Shown here piece by piece: positions 1-7,042 of a stretch of DNA of 36,354 bases. The position numbers and the translations under genes are program-made. This DNA comes from a virus. The stretch is from IMG/VR virus record IMGVR_UViG_3300036398_002169, positions 1 to 36,354 of that record, one strand, 5' to 3'. Every line of letters begins with the position of its first letter. Position 1 is the stretch's first letter. The notes under the pieces are model-generated. The model did not search any database. It was given only the letters and a program-made list of their open reading frames with translations, and was not told where the DNA came from.

Positions 1-1
1 A

Positions 2-811
2 AATAAAGGAACTGTAAATAAAGAAATTGCTAGTAAATTACTGTTTAGTAAATCTAAAAGCGAAGTTGAGTTGCTGTATAAAAATCTTGATGCTAAGGGC
101 CAAGCCTCTGCTCGCGCTGCTATTCTTGAAGACGTTGCGACTAGGTCTTTAGATAACAAAACAAAGCAACTTTCTCCTGTGCAATTTCTTGGAAATCTTG
201 GAAGCGCAGAAAAACAAACTGGCATATTTTTTAGTGGCGCAGACAAAAACGCGATTGATGGGCTTACTCGATATTTAAATCTTACAAAAAGAGCTGGAGA
301 GTTTAATTACGATCCTTCTACTGGACAAAAGCTGTTATTGCCAACAATAGCTGGCATGATTGGGCATTCGCTCGGATTTGCTGGTACGGCCCTTGTAGCA
401 GGCGCTACATACGGACTAGGACGTTTGTACGAAACCCCAGGCGTTCGCAATTTGCTGCTAAAAATGCCAAAAGTTGCTGCTGGCTCACCTGAAGAATTTG
501 CGCTATCCAAGCGCATTACTCAGGCTATGCAGTCTACGATGCAACAACAGGCAATTAGTGACATCGAGCGCAAGAAGATGCCTGTTGCCTTCATGGACAA
601 GACTAGCAGTCGCGAGGCTCTTGGAGATGGATATGTGTTGTCCGATGGTGTAAATGGAATGAAGATTGTCAGCAAAAGCGACACGTCTCATAAGCTTTTT
701 GATTCCAATGGACGACTTGTTGGCATTTTTAGAAGTGAACAAGAAGCCAAGGATAAGGCAACTAAAGATATTGTTGGCGCAATTAAACGAGAACTGAAAC
801 AATCAAAATAA
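2..811 (+). CDS. C-terminal part of a large phage protein, probably internal virion/ejection protein (5' truncated)
   Basis: The reading frame is open from the first bases of the window with no stop, so the visible part (about 269 residues) is the end of a longer protein whose start lies outside. The TTG at 71 is only an internal codon. The visible part has a Gly/Ala-rich hydrophobic stretch (LLLPTIAGMIGHSLGF onward) followed by a basic, helical, Lys/Glu-rich C-terminus. A membrane-active stretch in a large protein next to structural genes fits podovirus internal or ejection proteins, but no diagnostic motif is visible. The first ~550 nt use AT-rich codons and the rest is more GC-rich, suggesting mosaic ancestry. 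It is followed after 4 nt by a small basic gene. The reading frame is certain; the function is an inference from context. Confidence 0.6.
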   Translation, partial: NKGTVNKEIASKLLFSKSKSEVELLYKNLDAKGQASARAAILEDVATRSLDNKTKQLSPVQFLGNLGSAEKQTGIFFSGADKNAIDGLTRYLNLTKRAGEFNYDPSTGQKLLLPTIAGMIGHSLGFAGTALVAGATYGLGRLYETPGVRNLLLKMPKVAAGSPEEFALSKRITQAMQSTMQQQAISDIERKKMPVAFMDKTSSREALGDGYVLSDGVNGMKIVSKSDTSHKLFDSNGRLVGIFRSEQEAKDKATKDIVGAIKRELKQSK

Positions 812-815
812 TTAT

Positions 816-971
816 ATGCCACTCAAGCACTCCGCATCCGACAAAGCTTTCACTGAAAACCTCCGGCGCGAGATCGGCGCTGGCAAACCACAGAAGCAGG
901 CTGTGGCAATCGCTTATCGCGTACAGAAGGATGCTGCTCGTCAGCAGGCCGCTGCTAAGCGCAAGAAATAG
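816..971 (+). CDS. Small basic conserved phage protein (51 aa)
   Basis: A 51-residue ORF starts with ATG 4 nt after the preceding stop and ends 3 nt before the phosphoesterase start. It begins MPLKHSASDKAFTENLRREI and carries a GKPQKQAVAIAYRVQKD core followed by a Lys/Arg/Ala-rich tail. Small proteins with this layout (MPL start, then G-x-PQKQAVAIA) are common near structural genes of podoviruses and other environmental phages; their role is unknown. The high positive charge suggests nucleic-acid or virion association, which is inference. Tight spacing on both sides supports it being a real gene. Confidence 0.75.
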   Translation: MPLKHSASDKAFTENLRREIGAGKPQKQAVAIAYRVQKDAARQQAAAKRKK

Positions 972-974
972 CCT

Positions 975-1727
975 ATGGCGAACATAACACGGAAGTGGAA
1001 ACGCTTCCTTGCAGTATCATGCAGCCACGGCTTCATGGCCGACCAGGCTGTACTCAAGGAAGTCCTTCGCTTTCGTGACCGATGGAAGCCGGACACGGTG
1101 CTGCATCTCGGTGATGCCATCGATATGACGTGCCTGCGTAGTGGCGCGATCACCAATGACAGTCACGACGCTACGGTTGACCCAGAGGTTGACCTAAACG
1201 ATGGCCTAGCATTTATCTCGGCGCTGAGACCACAGCACTACCTGCTTGGCAACCATGAAGCCCGGCTTGTCACGCTGATGAGCCATCCTAAAGCCATCAT
1301 CTCGGCCCTAGCGACTCGCGTCTATCACCAGATCCACGACCGGGCCAAGGCCATCAGGTGCAAGGTCTACGACTACAAGCTCAAGACTGGCTTTGTTGGC
1401 CTAGGTGACGCTCTCTTCCAGCACGGATATCTACACAGTGAGCAGGCGCTCAGGGACAGCGCAGAGCGTATGTGTCATGGACGATTCACCAAGCTTGTCA
1501 TGGGGCATATCCACCGTGTACAAATCGCTGAAGGCAGACGCATTAAGGGGGTGACTGGCTACTCTGTTGGGTGGCTGGGAGATCCCGAAATGGCTGGCTA
1601 CGCGGAAAATAGAATTGCAACCACCGCTTGGAGCAGAGGCTGGGCGTGGGGCGAATATACTGACAACGAAACAATTGTATGGCTGACAAAAGAACTAAAG
1701 GACGGAAGCTTCAAGCTGCCCCTGTAG
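975..1727 (+). CDS. Calcineurin-like metallophosphoesterase
   Basis: The 250-residue product has the metallophosphoesterase motifs in order: SCSHG at 15-19 where the family normally has D-x-H, LGDAID around 45-50 (GDxxD), GNHE at 92-95, a lone His in FQHG at 149-151 and GHIH at 177-180. Such enzymes hydrolyse phosphomonoesters or diesters with a two-metal centre. Phage members have been linked to nucleotide, nucleic-acid or RNA-end processing, but the substrate cannot be told here. The first metal-binding Asp appears to be replaced by Cys16. It starts with ATG 3 nt after the preceding stop, and its 3' end overlaps the next gene by 49 nt. The family assignment is firm; activity is uncertain because of the substitution. 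Confidence 0.88.
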   Translation: MANITRKWKRFLAVSCSHGFMADQAVLKEVLRFRDRWKPDTVLHLGDAIDMTCLRSGAITNDSHDATVDPEVDLNDGLAFISALRPQHYLLGNHEARLVTLMSHPKAIISALATRVYHQIHDRAKAIRCKVYDYKLKTGFVGLGDALFQHGYLHSEQALRDSAERMCHGRFTKLVMGHIHRVQIAEGRRIKGVTGYSVGWLGDPEMAGYAENRIATTAWSRGWAWGEYTDNETIVWLTKELKDGSFKLPL

Positions 1728-1936
1728 AAGGGGACTGGCTCTCGCAACTTGCGGAGAATCTAGAACTAAAGCCCGCACCTCCGGGGTGGTATACACTCTC
1801 ACAAATTGCTCAACGGCTTGGAATTGGCAGAACCGCTACACGGAACATCCTTGCTCAAAAGAAAGCTGTACGACAGAAGTTTTACCACAAAACGACTGAC
1901 GGAAGAATCGTGCTTACAGTACACTACAAGATATGA
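1679..1936 (+). CDS. Small helix-turn-helix DNA-binding protein
   Basis: The product has 85 residues. Residues ~38-62 (WYTLSQIAQRLGIGRTATRN) form a typical helix-turn-helix: an alternating helix, a GIG turn and a Thr/Arg-rich recognition helix, followed by basic residues. The N-terminal part is polar. It starts inside the end of the phosphoesterase gene (49-nt overlap), and its TGA overlaps the ATG of the next gene, so the three are probably translated in a coupled way. A role as transcription regulator or accessory replication factor is possible; neither is shown by sequence. No close family was recognised. Confidence 0.68.
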   Translation: MADKRTKGRKLQAAPVEGDWLSQLAENLELKPAPPGWYTLSQIAQRLGIGRTATRNILAQKKAVRQKFYHKTTDGRIVLTVHYKI

Positions 1937-2217
1937 GCCCCGAAGAACAAGAACGCCAAGCCATCATCCAGCGTGCAAAGGACATTCTGTCCGAGCACTT
2001 TGACTGTGGCGAGATCCTCGTCCAAGCTCAGGACGAGAAAGACTCGGACAACACGAACCGCTACGAGAGCGGCTGGGGTAATCGTTTTGCTCGGGACATG
2101 CACATCAACCTCATGCACAAGGAAAGAGTGCTGGAGCACTCATGGATCGAAGAGTGTGGGGATGAGGATGATGACGATGATGAGGATGACGACGACGAAA
2201 TAAAAGCAAAAAAGTAG
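1933..2217 (+). CDS. Hypothetical protein with polyacidic C-terminus
   Basis: The product has 94 residues, with an ATGA start/stop overlap with the HTH gene. The N-terminal ~70 residues look helical and mixed-charge (SPEEQERQAIIQRAKDILSE). The last 20 residues are almost all Asp/Glu (ECGDEDDDDDEDDDDE) before a short Lys tail. Acidic tails of this kind are known in DNA mimics, anti-restriction proteins and protein-interaction tails, but no specific family is recognised. It is the last gene before a ~70-nt gap, so it probably ends this small cluster. Confidence 0.6.
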   Translation: MSPEEQERQAIIQRAKDILSEHFDCGEILVQAQDEKDSDNTNRYESGWGNRFARDMHINLMHKERVLEHSWIEECGDEDDDDDEDDDDEIKAKK

Positions 2218-2288
2218 TTGCGCGCAGTAGAGCAACGTATACTTTGCTAGGCATTCGGTGAATGGTTCACTGATGAAACACAACAAAA
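2218..2288 (+). promoter_or_regulatory. Short intergenic region before the SSB-like gene; possible weak promoter
   Basis: This is the first true gap after a run of overlapping genes. It contains TATACT (2238-2243), which resembles a -10 box, without a convincing -35 box. It also has a small inverted repeat GTGAA/TTCAC (2258-2270, 3-nt loop). The gene start has an A/C-rich leader (ACACAACAAAA) instead of a Shine-Dalgarno. A promoter here would separate the replication cluster from upstream genes. The evidence is weak. Confidence 0.2.
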
Positions 2289-2930
2289 ATGAAAGTAGCA
2301 CAAATTAGCGACTTAGCGAATCTGGCCGATGGCAGCGTCATCGGAGAAATGCGGGTAACGATCAAAGCAACGTTCCCGCCTAAAACTGGTGAAGGTAAGT
2401 TTGGACCTTGGCGGGTACAGAACTGTGTCTTGCAGGACAGCACCGGCGAGTGCCGTGCATCGTTCTGGTTGCCGGACGAGATGGGTGACCTCAAGGGCCA
2501 GATGGTGACCCTCAAGAGCCAAGCAGGCAAGAAGGGCTTGCAGGGCATCTCAGTCAAGCACAGCACACACTCCGGCGAAAACGAGCTGAAGATCACCGAT
2601 CAATGCGCGATCATCGACGATGCTGGTGCAGCCGTAGCCGCAGCAGGCCCGCGCAAGCCAGTGCAGGCTTCGTCGCCAGTCTCGTTGACGGTGGCAGACG
2701 CCAAGCGCGCGCTCTTCCAAGCAGCCCAGCTCATGGCTGAAGCCATCAAAGCAGCCGAGTGGGTTGGCGGTCAGGCACAGGTGACGCCCGAGCAGCTTCA
2801 GGCTATCGCTACCAGCTTGTTTATCTCCGCAGATCGTGCGGGATTTGCGAAGGCATTCCCTTCAGCGCAGACCAAGCCAGTGAAGAAAGACGAACCTGTT
2901 GAACTTGAGGAGGACGACCTCAAATGGTAA
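2289..2930 (+). CDS. Single-stranded DNA-binding-like protein (OB fold, acidic tail)
   Basis: The product has 213 residues. The N-terminal ~110 residues read like an OB-fold: alternating beta-strands with GEMRVTIKATFPPKTGEGKF, a VQNCVLQDSTGECRASFWLP strand pair and GQMVTLKSQAGKKGLQGISV. A Pro/Ala-rich linker and a helical segment follow. The extreme C-terminus EEDDLKW is acidic and ends in an aromatic residue, like the protein-recruiting tails of bacterial SSB and T7 gp2.5. It leads a cluster with helicase, nuclease and resolvase genes, consistent with coating ssDNA during replication and recombination. There is no SD; the leader is ACACAACAAAAATG. The family call rests on fold pattern, tail and context. 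Confidence 0.65.
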   Translation: MKVAQISDLANLADGSVIGEMRVTIKATFPPKTGEGKFGPWRVQNCVLQDSTGECRASFWLPDEMGDLKGQMVTLKSQAGKKGLQGISVKHSTHSGENELKITDQCAIIDDAGAAVAAAGPRKPVQASSPVSLTVADAKRALFQAAQLMAEAIKAAEWVGGQAQVTPEQLQAIATSLFISADRAGFAKAFPSAQTKPVKKDEPVELEEDDLKW

Positions 2931-3103
2931 AAGCTAAAGACATATCTACGTTGTGCGGTGTCACGCTTCAGACCATCCTAAAGTGGGCACGCGAGAACAA
3001 GATTCCTCACCACAGGATCAGCGCACGTTGCCTGCGGTTTGATCTAGGTGAAGTCAACGCTTGGCTGGAACGTAAACGCGATGCCAATAAACAGCAGGGC
3101 TAA
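2924..3103 (+). CDS. Small excisionase/MerR-type helix-turn-helix protein (59 aa)
   Basis: The ATG lies within the last codons of the SSB-like gene (7-nt overlap) and the 59-residue frame ends at TAA 3101-3103. The sequence reads VKAKDISTLCGVTLQTILKW, then a basic loop (KIPHHRIS) and RFDLGEVNAWLERKR. This is the layout of winged-helix excisionase/AlpA/MerR-like proteins: HTH, wing, then a final helix with x-D-x-W-L. It is too small for enzymatic activity and probably binds DNA as a regulator or architectural factor. Its end overlaps the resolvase gene by 23 nt. Confidence 0.72.
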   Translation: MVKAKDISTLCGVTLQTILKWARENKIPHHRISARCLRFDLGEVNAWLERKRDANKQQG

Positions 3104-3416
3104 AGGCTGCCGAGGCGAGCGCATGTGGCGCGACGAACTCCGGGCTGCTGGCTTCACCGCAAGGCGTGGTCAGCAGTTCGCCGGAGGGACGGACAGCCCG
3201 GATGTGATCTGTGAGGAGCTTGCAGCACTACACCAAGAGGTGAAGTTCGTCGAGAACCTCAACCTTATCAAGGCCACAGAGCAGGCCGAGCGCGATGGTG
3301 CTGGTAAGGCTTGGATCGTTGCTCACAAGAAGAACCGTACACCTTGGCTAGTGACGATGAGCAGTGAACTGTTCTTCAAGCTGCTCAGGGATGGCATGGA
3401 AGGTTTGGCTAAATAA
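3081..3416 (+). CDS. PD-(D/E)XK nuclease, Holliday-junction-resolvase-like
   Basis: The product has 111 residues. GERMWRDELRAAGF near the N-terminus supplies the conserved Glu13; GGTDSPDV supplies Asp41; HQEVKFVE supplies Glu53-x-Lys55. This E...PD...ExK set is the active site of archaeal Hjc-like and phage Holliday-junction resolvases, which cut branched DNA before packaging. I chose ATG 3081; an in-frame GTG at 3048 lies inside the HTH gene and would add 11 unlikely residues. It sits among replication/recombination genes, with an exonuclease 2 kb downstream. Resolvase specificity is inferred from family likeness. Confidence 0.82.
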   Translation: MPINSRAKGCRGERMWRDELRAAGFTARRGQQFAGGTDSPDVICEELAALHQEVKFVENLNLIKATEQAERDGAGKAWIVAHKKNRTPWLVTMSSELFFKLLRDGMEGLAK

Positions 3417-3463
3417 TTCTGCACCCAGCAGGGGCGCGACTGCGCAACGCGCACATTTGCAAA

Positions 3464-3919
3464 ATGAAAACATGTCGGATCTGCAAAGAGGAGAAGGCGT
3501 ATGAAAACTTTAGTTTAGCTCGAAGAAATACAGACGGGCTCAATGCTACCTGCAAGGCATGTGATAATTTGCGTAGGAAAAAAAGCGGAGCACAAACGTA
3601 TAAAAAATATGAAAAAAGGCGAAAGAAAAATCCAATGCTTAAGGTAAAGGCATGGTGCAAGGGGCAAGTTAGAAACGCAAAGGACAGTGGCATTTTAATG
3701 ATTCAGCCATGTGAGGTGTGTGGAAGCACAATTCGAGTTGAAGCCCATCATGATAATTACTTTTTACCACTACAGGTTAACTGGCTGTGCGCAACACACC
3801 ACAGAAGACGGCATTACGAACTCAACGTGATAGCTAAAACGCAAGGCAGAGAATCTCATCCATTTTTTCAGGTTCCAGAGCAAGTTGGCAAAAACACACT
3901 ACAAGGAAAGTTACTATGA
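3464..3919 (+). CDS. HNH-type endonuclease-like protein with paired Cys motifs
   Basis: The product has 151 residues. The N-terminal module has CRICKEEK...CKACDNLRRKK (two CxxC, zinc-ribbon-like), followed by a strongly basic stretch. The C-terminal module has CEVCGSTIRVEAHHDNY...WLCATHHRRRH. The paired Cys plus the HH and the final C..HH/H give a zinc-bound beta-beta-alpha-metal fold as in HNH nucleases. Such free-standing genes are often homing endonucleases. Codons are markedly AT-richer than in flanking genes, which fits recent acquisition. It stands alone after a 47-nt gap, and its stop overlaps the next ATG. Cleavage activity and target are unknown. Confidence 0.78.
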   Translation: MKTCRICKEEKAYENFSLARRNTDGLNATCKACDNLRRKKSGAQTYKKYEKRRKKNPMLKVKAWCKGQVRNAKDSGILMIQPCEVCGSTIRVEAHHDNYFLPLQVNWLCATHHRRRHYELNVIAKTQGRESHPFFQVPEQVGKNTLQGKLL

Positions 3920-4446
3920 AACTAAACATAAACATCACATATTCATCCGGCACTAAGGTCGAACTGGTCGTCCCTTTGGAGGAACCACGCGAACAACCAG
4001 AGTCACCTGTGACACCTGTACAGCCTGCGCAGGACTTGGCAGATGCCATGTGCATAGTCACGAACAAAGAACTTGAGTCGTCTGGCAAGCGGTACACTTC
4101 CGTTAACGAGCTTATCGACGATCTCTGCAAAGACCCCGAGTCAGGCAGGACGATGAGCATGTACAACATGACGTACACAACTATCGACGGCAAGGAGTGG
4201 CAGGTGCCACCTGGCTTGATGAAAGATCTAGTCATCATCTACGGCGAGAAGACCGTCGAGCAGGAGCTACTCAAAGCCCACGCCTGGCTCGAAGCTGATC
4301 CCCAGCGTCGCAAGACTCCACGCGGCATGGGGCGCTTCCTGAACGGTTGGCTATCCCGTGCATCGTCAATGGTGCGTACACCGATCAAAACCTTACTCAA
4401 GCGCGATAGTTTGATGTCTACAAATGGAACACAAGAAAGCTGGTAG
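3916..4446 (+). CDS. Putative replication-associated protein with C-terminal WLEADP/RFLNGWLSRA motif
   Basis: The product has 176 residues. The N-terminus is beta-like and is followed by a Pro/Glu-rich linker (~18-38). The C-terminal ~45 residues contain AHAWLEADPQRRKTPRGMGR and FLNGWLSRA, a short motif often found at the end of phage and primosomal replication proteins of the DnaT/helicase-loader type. Its 3' end overlaps the helicase gene by 23 nt, so it may be the loader or partner of the split DnaB-like helicase. That role is inference from the motif and position. The start is preceded by ACACACTACAAGGAAAGTT, an A/C-rich leader with a partial SD. Confidence 0.55.
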   Translation: MKLNINITYSSGTKVELVVPLEEPREQPESPVTPVQPAQDLADAMCIVTNKELESSGKRYTSVNELIDDLCKDPESGRTMSMYNMTYTTIDGKEWQVPPGLMKDLVIIYGEKTVEQELLKAHAWLEADPQRRKTPRGMGRFLNGWLSRASSMVRTPIKTLLKRDSLMSTNGTQESW

Positions 4447-5131
4447 GCGCAGGCCGGTGGAGTTGCCACCCGACACGGTGGTGCCAACTGCACTGGAGGC
4501 CGAGCGCGGCATAGCGTCGATTGCGCTGAATCATCCTGAGGTGTTCTTGCACCACATAAGCGAGAAGAACTTCAAGGTAAGCGACATCTTCGACCCGCTC
4601 AGTCACCGGGTGTGCGAGATTATCTTGCAGCAGCAGTCTCGCAACGCTTCATCCGAGATCCGCGTGATCTTCGAGAAGTGTCGCGAGACGCTACCAGCGA
4701 CCGAGTTCCACCAACTCAGCGACCTCTACACGCTCATGCCCATCGCTGGTGCAATTGGCGACCTTGTAGACATCGTCAAGAACACGGCCAAACGGCGCAC
4801 CTTGCAGCATGTAGCTTACGAGACGCTGATGGCCATTAGCGATGCCAGCGTGCAGACGCCGGAGCTTCTGAGCGACGTCGTGATGAAAGTCGAGGGACTG
4901 TCCCGTGAGCTTGCTCCGCCCAAGGTGATGGACACTAAGGCGCTCCTGCTCAATGCGCTGACACGCTACGAGAGCGGCGATGACGAGTCCATGCGGATAA
5001 AGACTGGTTATTCTGCTATCGACAACATCTGTCCTATACGATACGGAGACTTTGTGGTCATCGGTGGTGAAACCAAATCCGGCAAAACCATGCTGGCACT
5101 CAACATTATTGCAAATCTAATAAATGAATAA
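4424..5131 (+). CDS. dnaB: DnaB-type replicative helicase, N-terminal piece (ends after Walker A)
   Basis: The product has 235 residues. Residues ~22-150 match the DnaB N-terminal helical domain (ALEAERGIASIALNHPEVF, then FDPLSHRVCEIIL), and a linker helix follows at ~150-190. The RecA-like core begins with TGYSAIDNI, FVVIGG and Walker A GGETKSGKT at 214-222. The protein stops 13 residues later, after the Walker A helix (LALNIIANLINE). In intact DnaB (about 450 aa) the next element is the strand leading to the SLEM motif, and that sequence is found at the start of the gene at 6458. This polypeptide therefore holds the hexamerisation domain and P-loop but none of the later ATPase motifs. It overlaps the next gene by 8 nt. 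Confidence 0.9.
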   Translation: MEHKKAGRRRPVELPPDTVVPTALEAERGIASIALNHPEVFLHHISEKNFKVSDIFDPLSHRVCEIILQQQSRNASSEIRVIFEKCRETLPATEFHQLSDLYTLMPIAGAIGDLVDIVKNTAKRRTLQHVAYETLMAISDASVQTPELLSDVVMKVEGLSRELAPPKVMDTKALLLNALTRYESGDDESMRIKTGYSAIDNICPIRYGDFVVIGGETKSGKTMLALNIIANLINE

Positions 5132-5438
5132 ACTCGTAAACCTAACCCCTCACGACATTACCATCACTGGTTATGGCGTGATTGAACCCAGCGGCTACAG
5201 CGTAAAGGTGCATAGCCACTTGAGCAAGGTGGCAGACGTTGATGGCGTGCCAATCATGTGCTGTAAAGATGCCAAGGTCAGCAACCTGCCTGACCCTGTG
5301 AAGGGAATCCTTTACATTGTGCCTGGCTATGTGCGTACTGCACTGCCCAACAGAACAGATTTGGCTAGTCCAACAAAACTCATCCGTGACGGAGCTGGCA
5401 AGATCGTCGGCTGCGGTGCGCTTGAAATCAACCCATAA
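5124..5438 (+). CDS. Conserved phage/bacterial hypothetical protein (LVNLTPHDITI family)
   Basis: The product has 104 residues. It begins MNKLVNLTPHDITITG and continues with short beta-strands, a DGVPI segment, a YIVPGYVRTALPNRTDL segment and a closing RDGAGKIVGCGALE. Proteins with this LVNLTPH start and R-DL-P--RD--G-I-GC ending occur in phages and bacteria with no known function. It starts inside the last codons of the helicase N-piece (ATGAATAA overlap) and is the first of three genes separating the helicase halves. No catalytic motif is visible. Confidence 0.75.
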   Translation: MNKLVNLTPHDITITGYGVIEPSGYSVKVHSHLSKVADVDGVPIMCCKDAKVSNLPDPVKGILYIVPGYVRTALPNRTDLASPTKLIRDGAGKIVGCGALEINP

Positions 5439-5442
5439 CAAA

Positions 5443-6222
5443 ATGAAAACAGAACTACTACAAAACCTAGAGATGACAACTTACCGTGGAATGCACGGTT
5501 TATCAAAACACAGCTTAGACTCGTTCGCAGTCTGCCCGGCGTACTACAAGTGGAAAGAACGTCAAGAGTGGAAGCCGTCCCGCGAGATGGAGCTTGGCAC
5601 GCTTGTCCACAGTCTCGCTCTTGAGGGGCGCTGCGAGTACGCTATTGCTCCAGCGTGTGATCGGCGCACGAAGGAAGGCAAGCTGACGTGGGAGAACTTT
5701 TGCCAAGAGAACATTGGCAAGGTCATCCTTAACGAGGATGAAGGGGCGCGTGTTGAGGGTGCTTGTGCGGCAGTGGAGCCGCTGCTTCAGATGGTGACAG
5801 CAGCTAAGATTATCGAGGCATCCATGTTCTGGGAACGTGACGGTGTGCAATGCAAGGGGCGCCCAGACATGATCACCGAGATCAAAGGGCGTCCGGCTGT
5901 TGTCGATTTAAAAACGACCAGCGACTTCTCGAAATTCGACCACAAATTCTTTGGCTTTGGTTACGACAAGCAAGCTGCTTGGTACACCTACGGCCTTGAG
6001 CAGATCACCGGCCAAGAGGACATCGACTTTTACTTTCTCGTCGTCGATATGCAAGCGCCTCACTTGTCGCAGTGGGTGAAGGCATCGACCGAGTTAATCA
6101 ACATAGCCAACGAGCAGCTCGACGTGACGTTATCGCAGTACAAGCTGTGCCTTGATCAAGATGTGTGGCCCGGCCCGCCAACGATGCGCGTGATGCTGCC
6201 AAGAAGATGGGAGGAAGCATGA
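5443..6222 (+). CDS. RecE/RecB-like PD-(D/E)XK exonuclease
   Basis: The product has 259 residues from ATG 5443; a longer in-frame start at 5317 would lie inside the previous gene. Motifs: LSKHSLDSFAVCPAYYKWK near the N-terminus, GTLVHSLALEG with His56, KGRPDMI with Asp142, and VVDLKTT with Asp155-x-Lys157. A Gln/Tyr-rich helix (YDKQAAWYTYGL) follows. This is the active-site order of phage RecE/lambda-exonuclease-like and RecB-family nucleases. It probably resects dsDNA to give 3' tails for annealing, working with the SSB-like protein; no annealase is seen in the window. It lies between the two helicase pieces. Confidence 0.85.
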   Translation: MKTELLQNLEMTTYRGMHGLSKHSLDSFAVCPAYYKWKERQEWKPSREMELGTLVHSLALEGRCEYAIAPACDRRTKEGKLTWENFCQENIGKVILNEDEGARVEGACAAVEPLLQMVTAAKIIEASMFWERDGVQCKGRPDMITEIKGRPAVVDLKTTSDFSKFDHKFFGFGYDKQAAWYTYGLEQITGQEDIDFYFLVVDMQAPHLSQWVKASTELINIANEQLDVTLSQYKLCLDQDVWPGPPTMRVMLPRRWEEA

Positions 6223-6461
6223 GCGACTGGGTACTTATCCGCCGCACTAACGTGCTGCAAAACGTGGAGCTGCCGCGTCCTAAGAAGACGCAGGACATCA
6301 TCGCCATTGGCGAGAAGGCAGCACTTGGATCGAAGATGGAGGCGCTTATGCTTCTGCCCGAGAATCAATCGACGGATCTTATTGAGGTGAAGTATCTGCT
6401 TCAGCAGTACATGGGACAGCACAGTCACACGTCTGCAAGGCCAGGTAATGGAATGCGATGA
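6219..6461 (+). CDS. Hypothetical protein between exonuclease and helicase C-piece (80 aa)
   Basis: The start is ATG 6219, overlapping the exonuclease TGA (ATGA) and preceded by a good Shine-Dalgarno (GGGAGG at 6209-6214). The product has 80 residues: a short beta-like N-terminus (MSDWVLIRRTNV), a basic middle and an amphipathic helix (DLIEVKYLLQQYMGQ) near the end. No family is recognised. Its stop overlaps the start of the helicase C-terminal piece, so translation of that piece is probably coupled to this gene. Confidence 0.62.
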   Translation: MSDWVLIRRTNVLQNVELPRPKKTQDIIAIGEKAALGSKMEALMLLPENQSTDLIEVKYLLQQYMGQHSHTSARPGNGMR

Positions 6462-7042
6462 ACAAAGGAATACTCGTCATCTCGCTTGAGATGCCAGCCA
6501 ATCAAATCATCGACCGTCTCGTCGCCCGGCTCGGCAACGTCAGCCTGCGTGCGCTCGCTGAAGGTGCCAAGCATGAGCGTGACATACGAGGCGTCCACAG
6601 TGCCATCCAGAAGCTCAATAACAGCCGTCTGGTAGTGCGGGACGATCTCTACGACATCGCGAACATATGTGCCACTGCACGGGCTATGGCGAAGTCGCCG
6701 GACGGACTCGGTGTGTTGTTCGTTGATTACATCCAGCTTGTCAGGTGTGACCTTGGCAAGGATAGCAGCCGTGAGCGTGAAGTAGCTGAGGTGAGCCGAA
6801 GTCTGCGACTGCTTGGTATCGAATTAGGTTGCTTAGTCATCTCGATTACGCAACTAAATGAACAGGGTAAAGCTCGCGAAAGTCGCGCAATCGGGCAAGA
6901 CGCTACAGCCGTGATGGTTGTGAAGCTCTCCGATGACGCAGAGTTCCGCGAGGTTGGCATACCCATCCAACGAAATGGCCCGTGCGGCGTCAGTGCAAAC
7001 TTACGCTTTACAGGCAAAACCGCTACGTTCCATAATGAATAA
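6458..7042 (+). CDS. dnaB: DnaB-type replicative helicase, C-terminal piece (starts at the SLEM strand)
   Basis: The product has 194 residues. It begins MNKGILVISLEM, which in an intact DnaB directly follows the Walker A helix. It contains Glu11 of the H1a motif, Walker B LFVDYIQL with Asp90, the H3 sensor SITQLNEQ with Gln132, the QDATAV segment, and the arginine-finger hairpin QRNGPCG with Arg172, ending TGKTATFHNE. The Lys that normally precedes QR in KQRNGP is Ile170. With the 235-aa N-piece the total is 429 residues, close to a normal DnaB, so no core element is missing. The start overlaps the preceding stop (ATGA). Confidence 0.9.
   Translation: MNKGILVISLEMPANQIIDRLVARLGNVSLRALAEGAKHERDIRGVHSAIQKLNNSRLVVRDDLYDIANICATARAMAKSPDGLGVLFVDYIQLVRCDLGKDSSREREVAEVSRSLRLLGIELGCLVISITQLNEQGKARESRAIGQDATAVMVVKLSDDAEFREVGIPIQRNGPCGVSANLRFTGKTATFHNE

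Noticed and set aside
2269-2300. Hammerhead ribozyme suggested by CTGATGA
   Set aside because: Following bases do not form the needed stem II or give a properly placed GAAA; it overlaps the SSB-like start region.
4003-4020. GTGACACCTG as a promoter-like copy
   Set aside because: Lies in coding sequence with a Pro/Thr-rich segment and lacks the GGAGAGAC initiation part.
5124-6457. Group I/II intron or intein as explanation for split dnaB
   Set aside because: The interval is filled by three overlapping protein genes with their own starts and SD. No intron core or splicing-domain motifs are visible.
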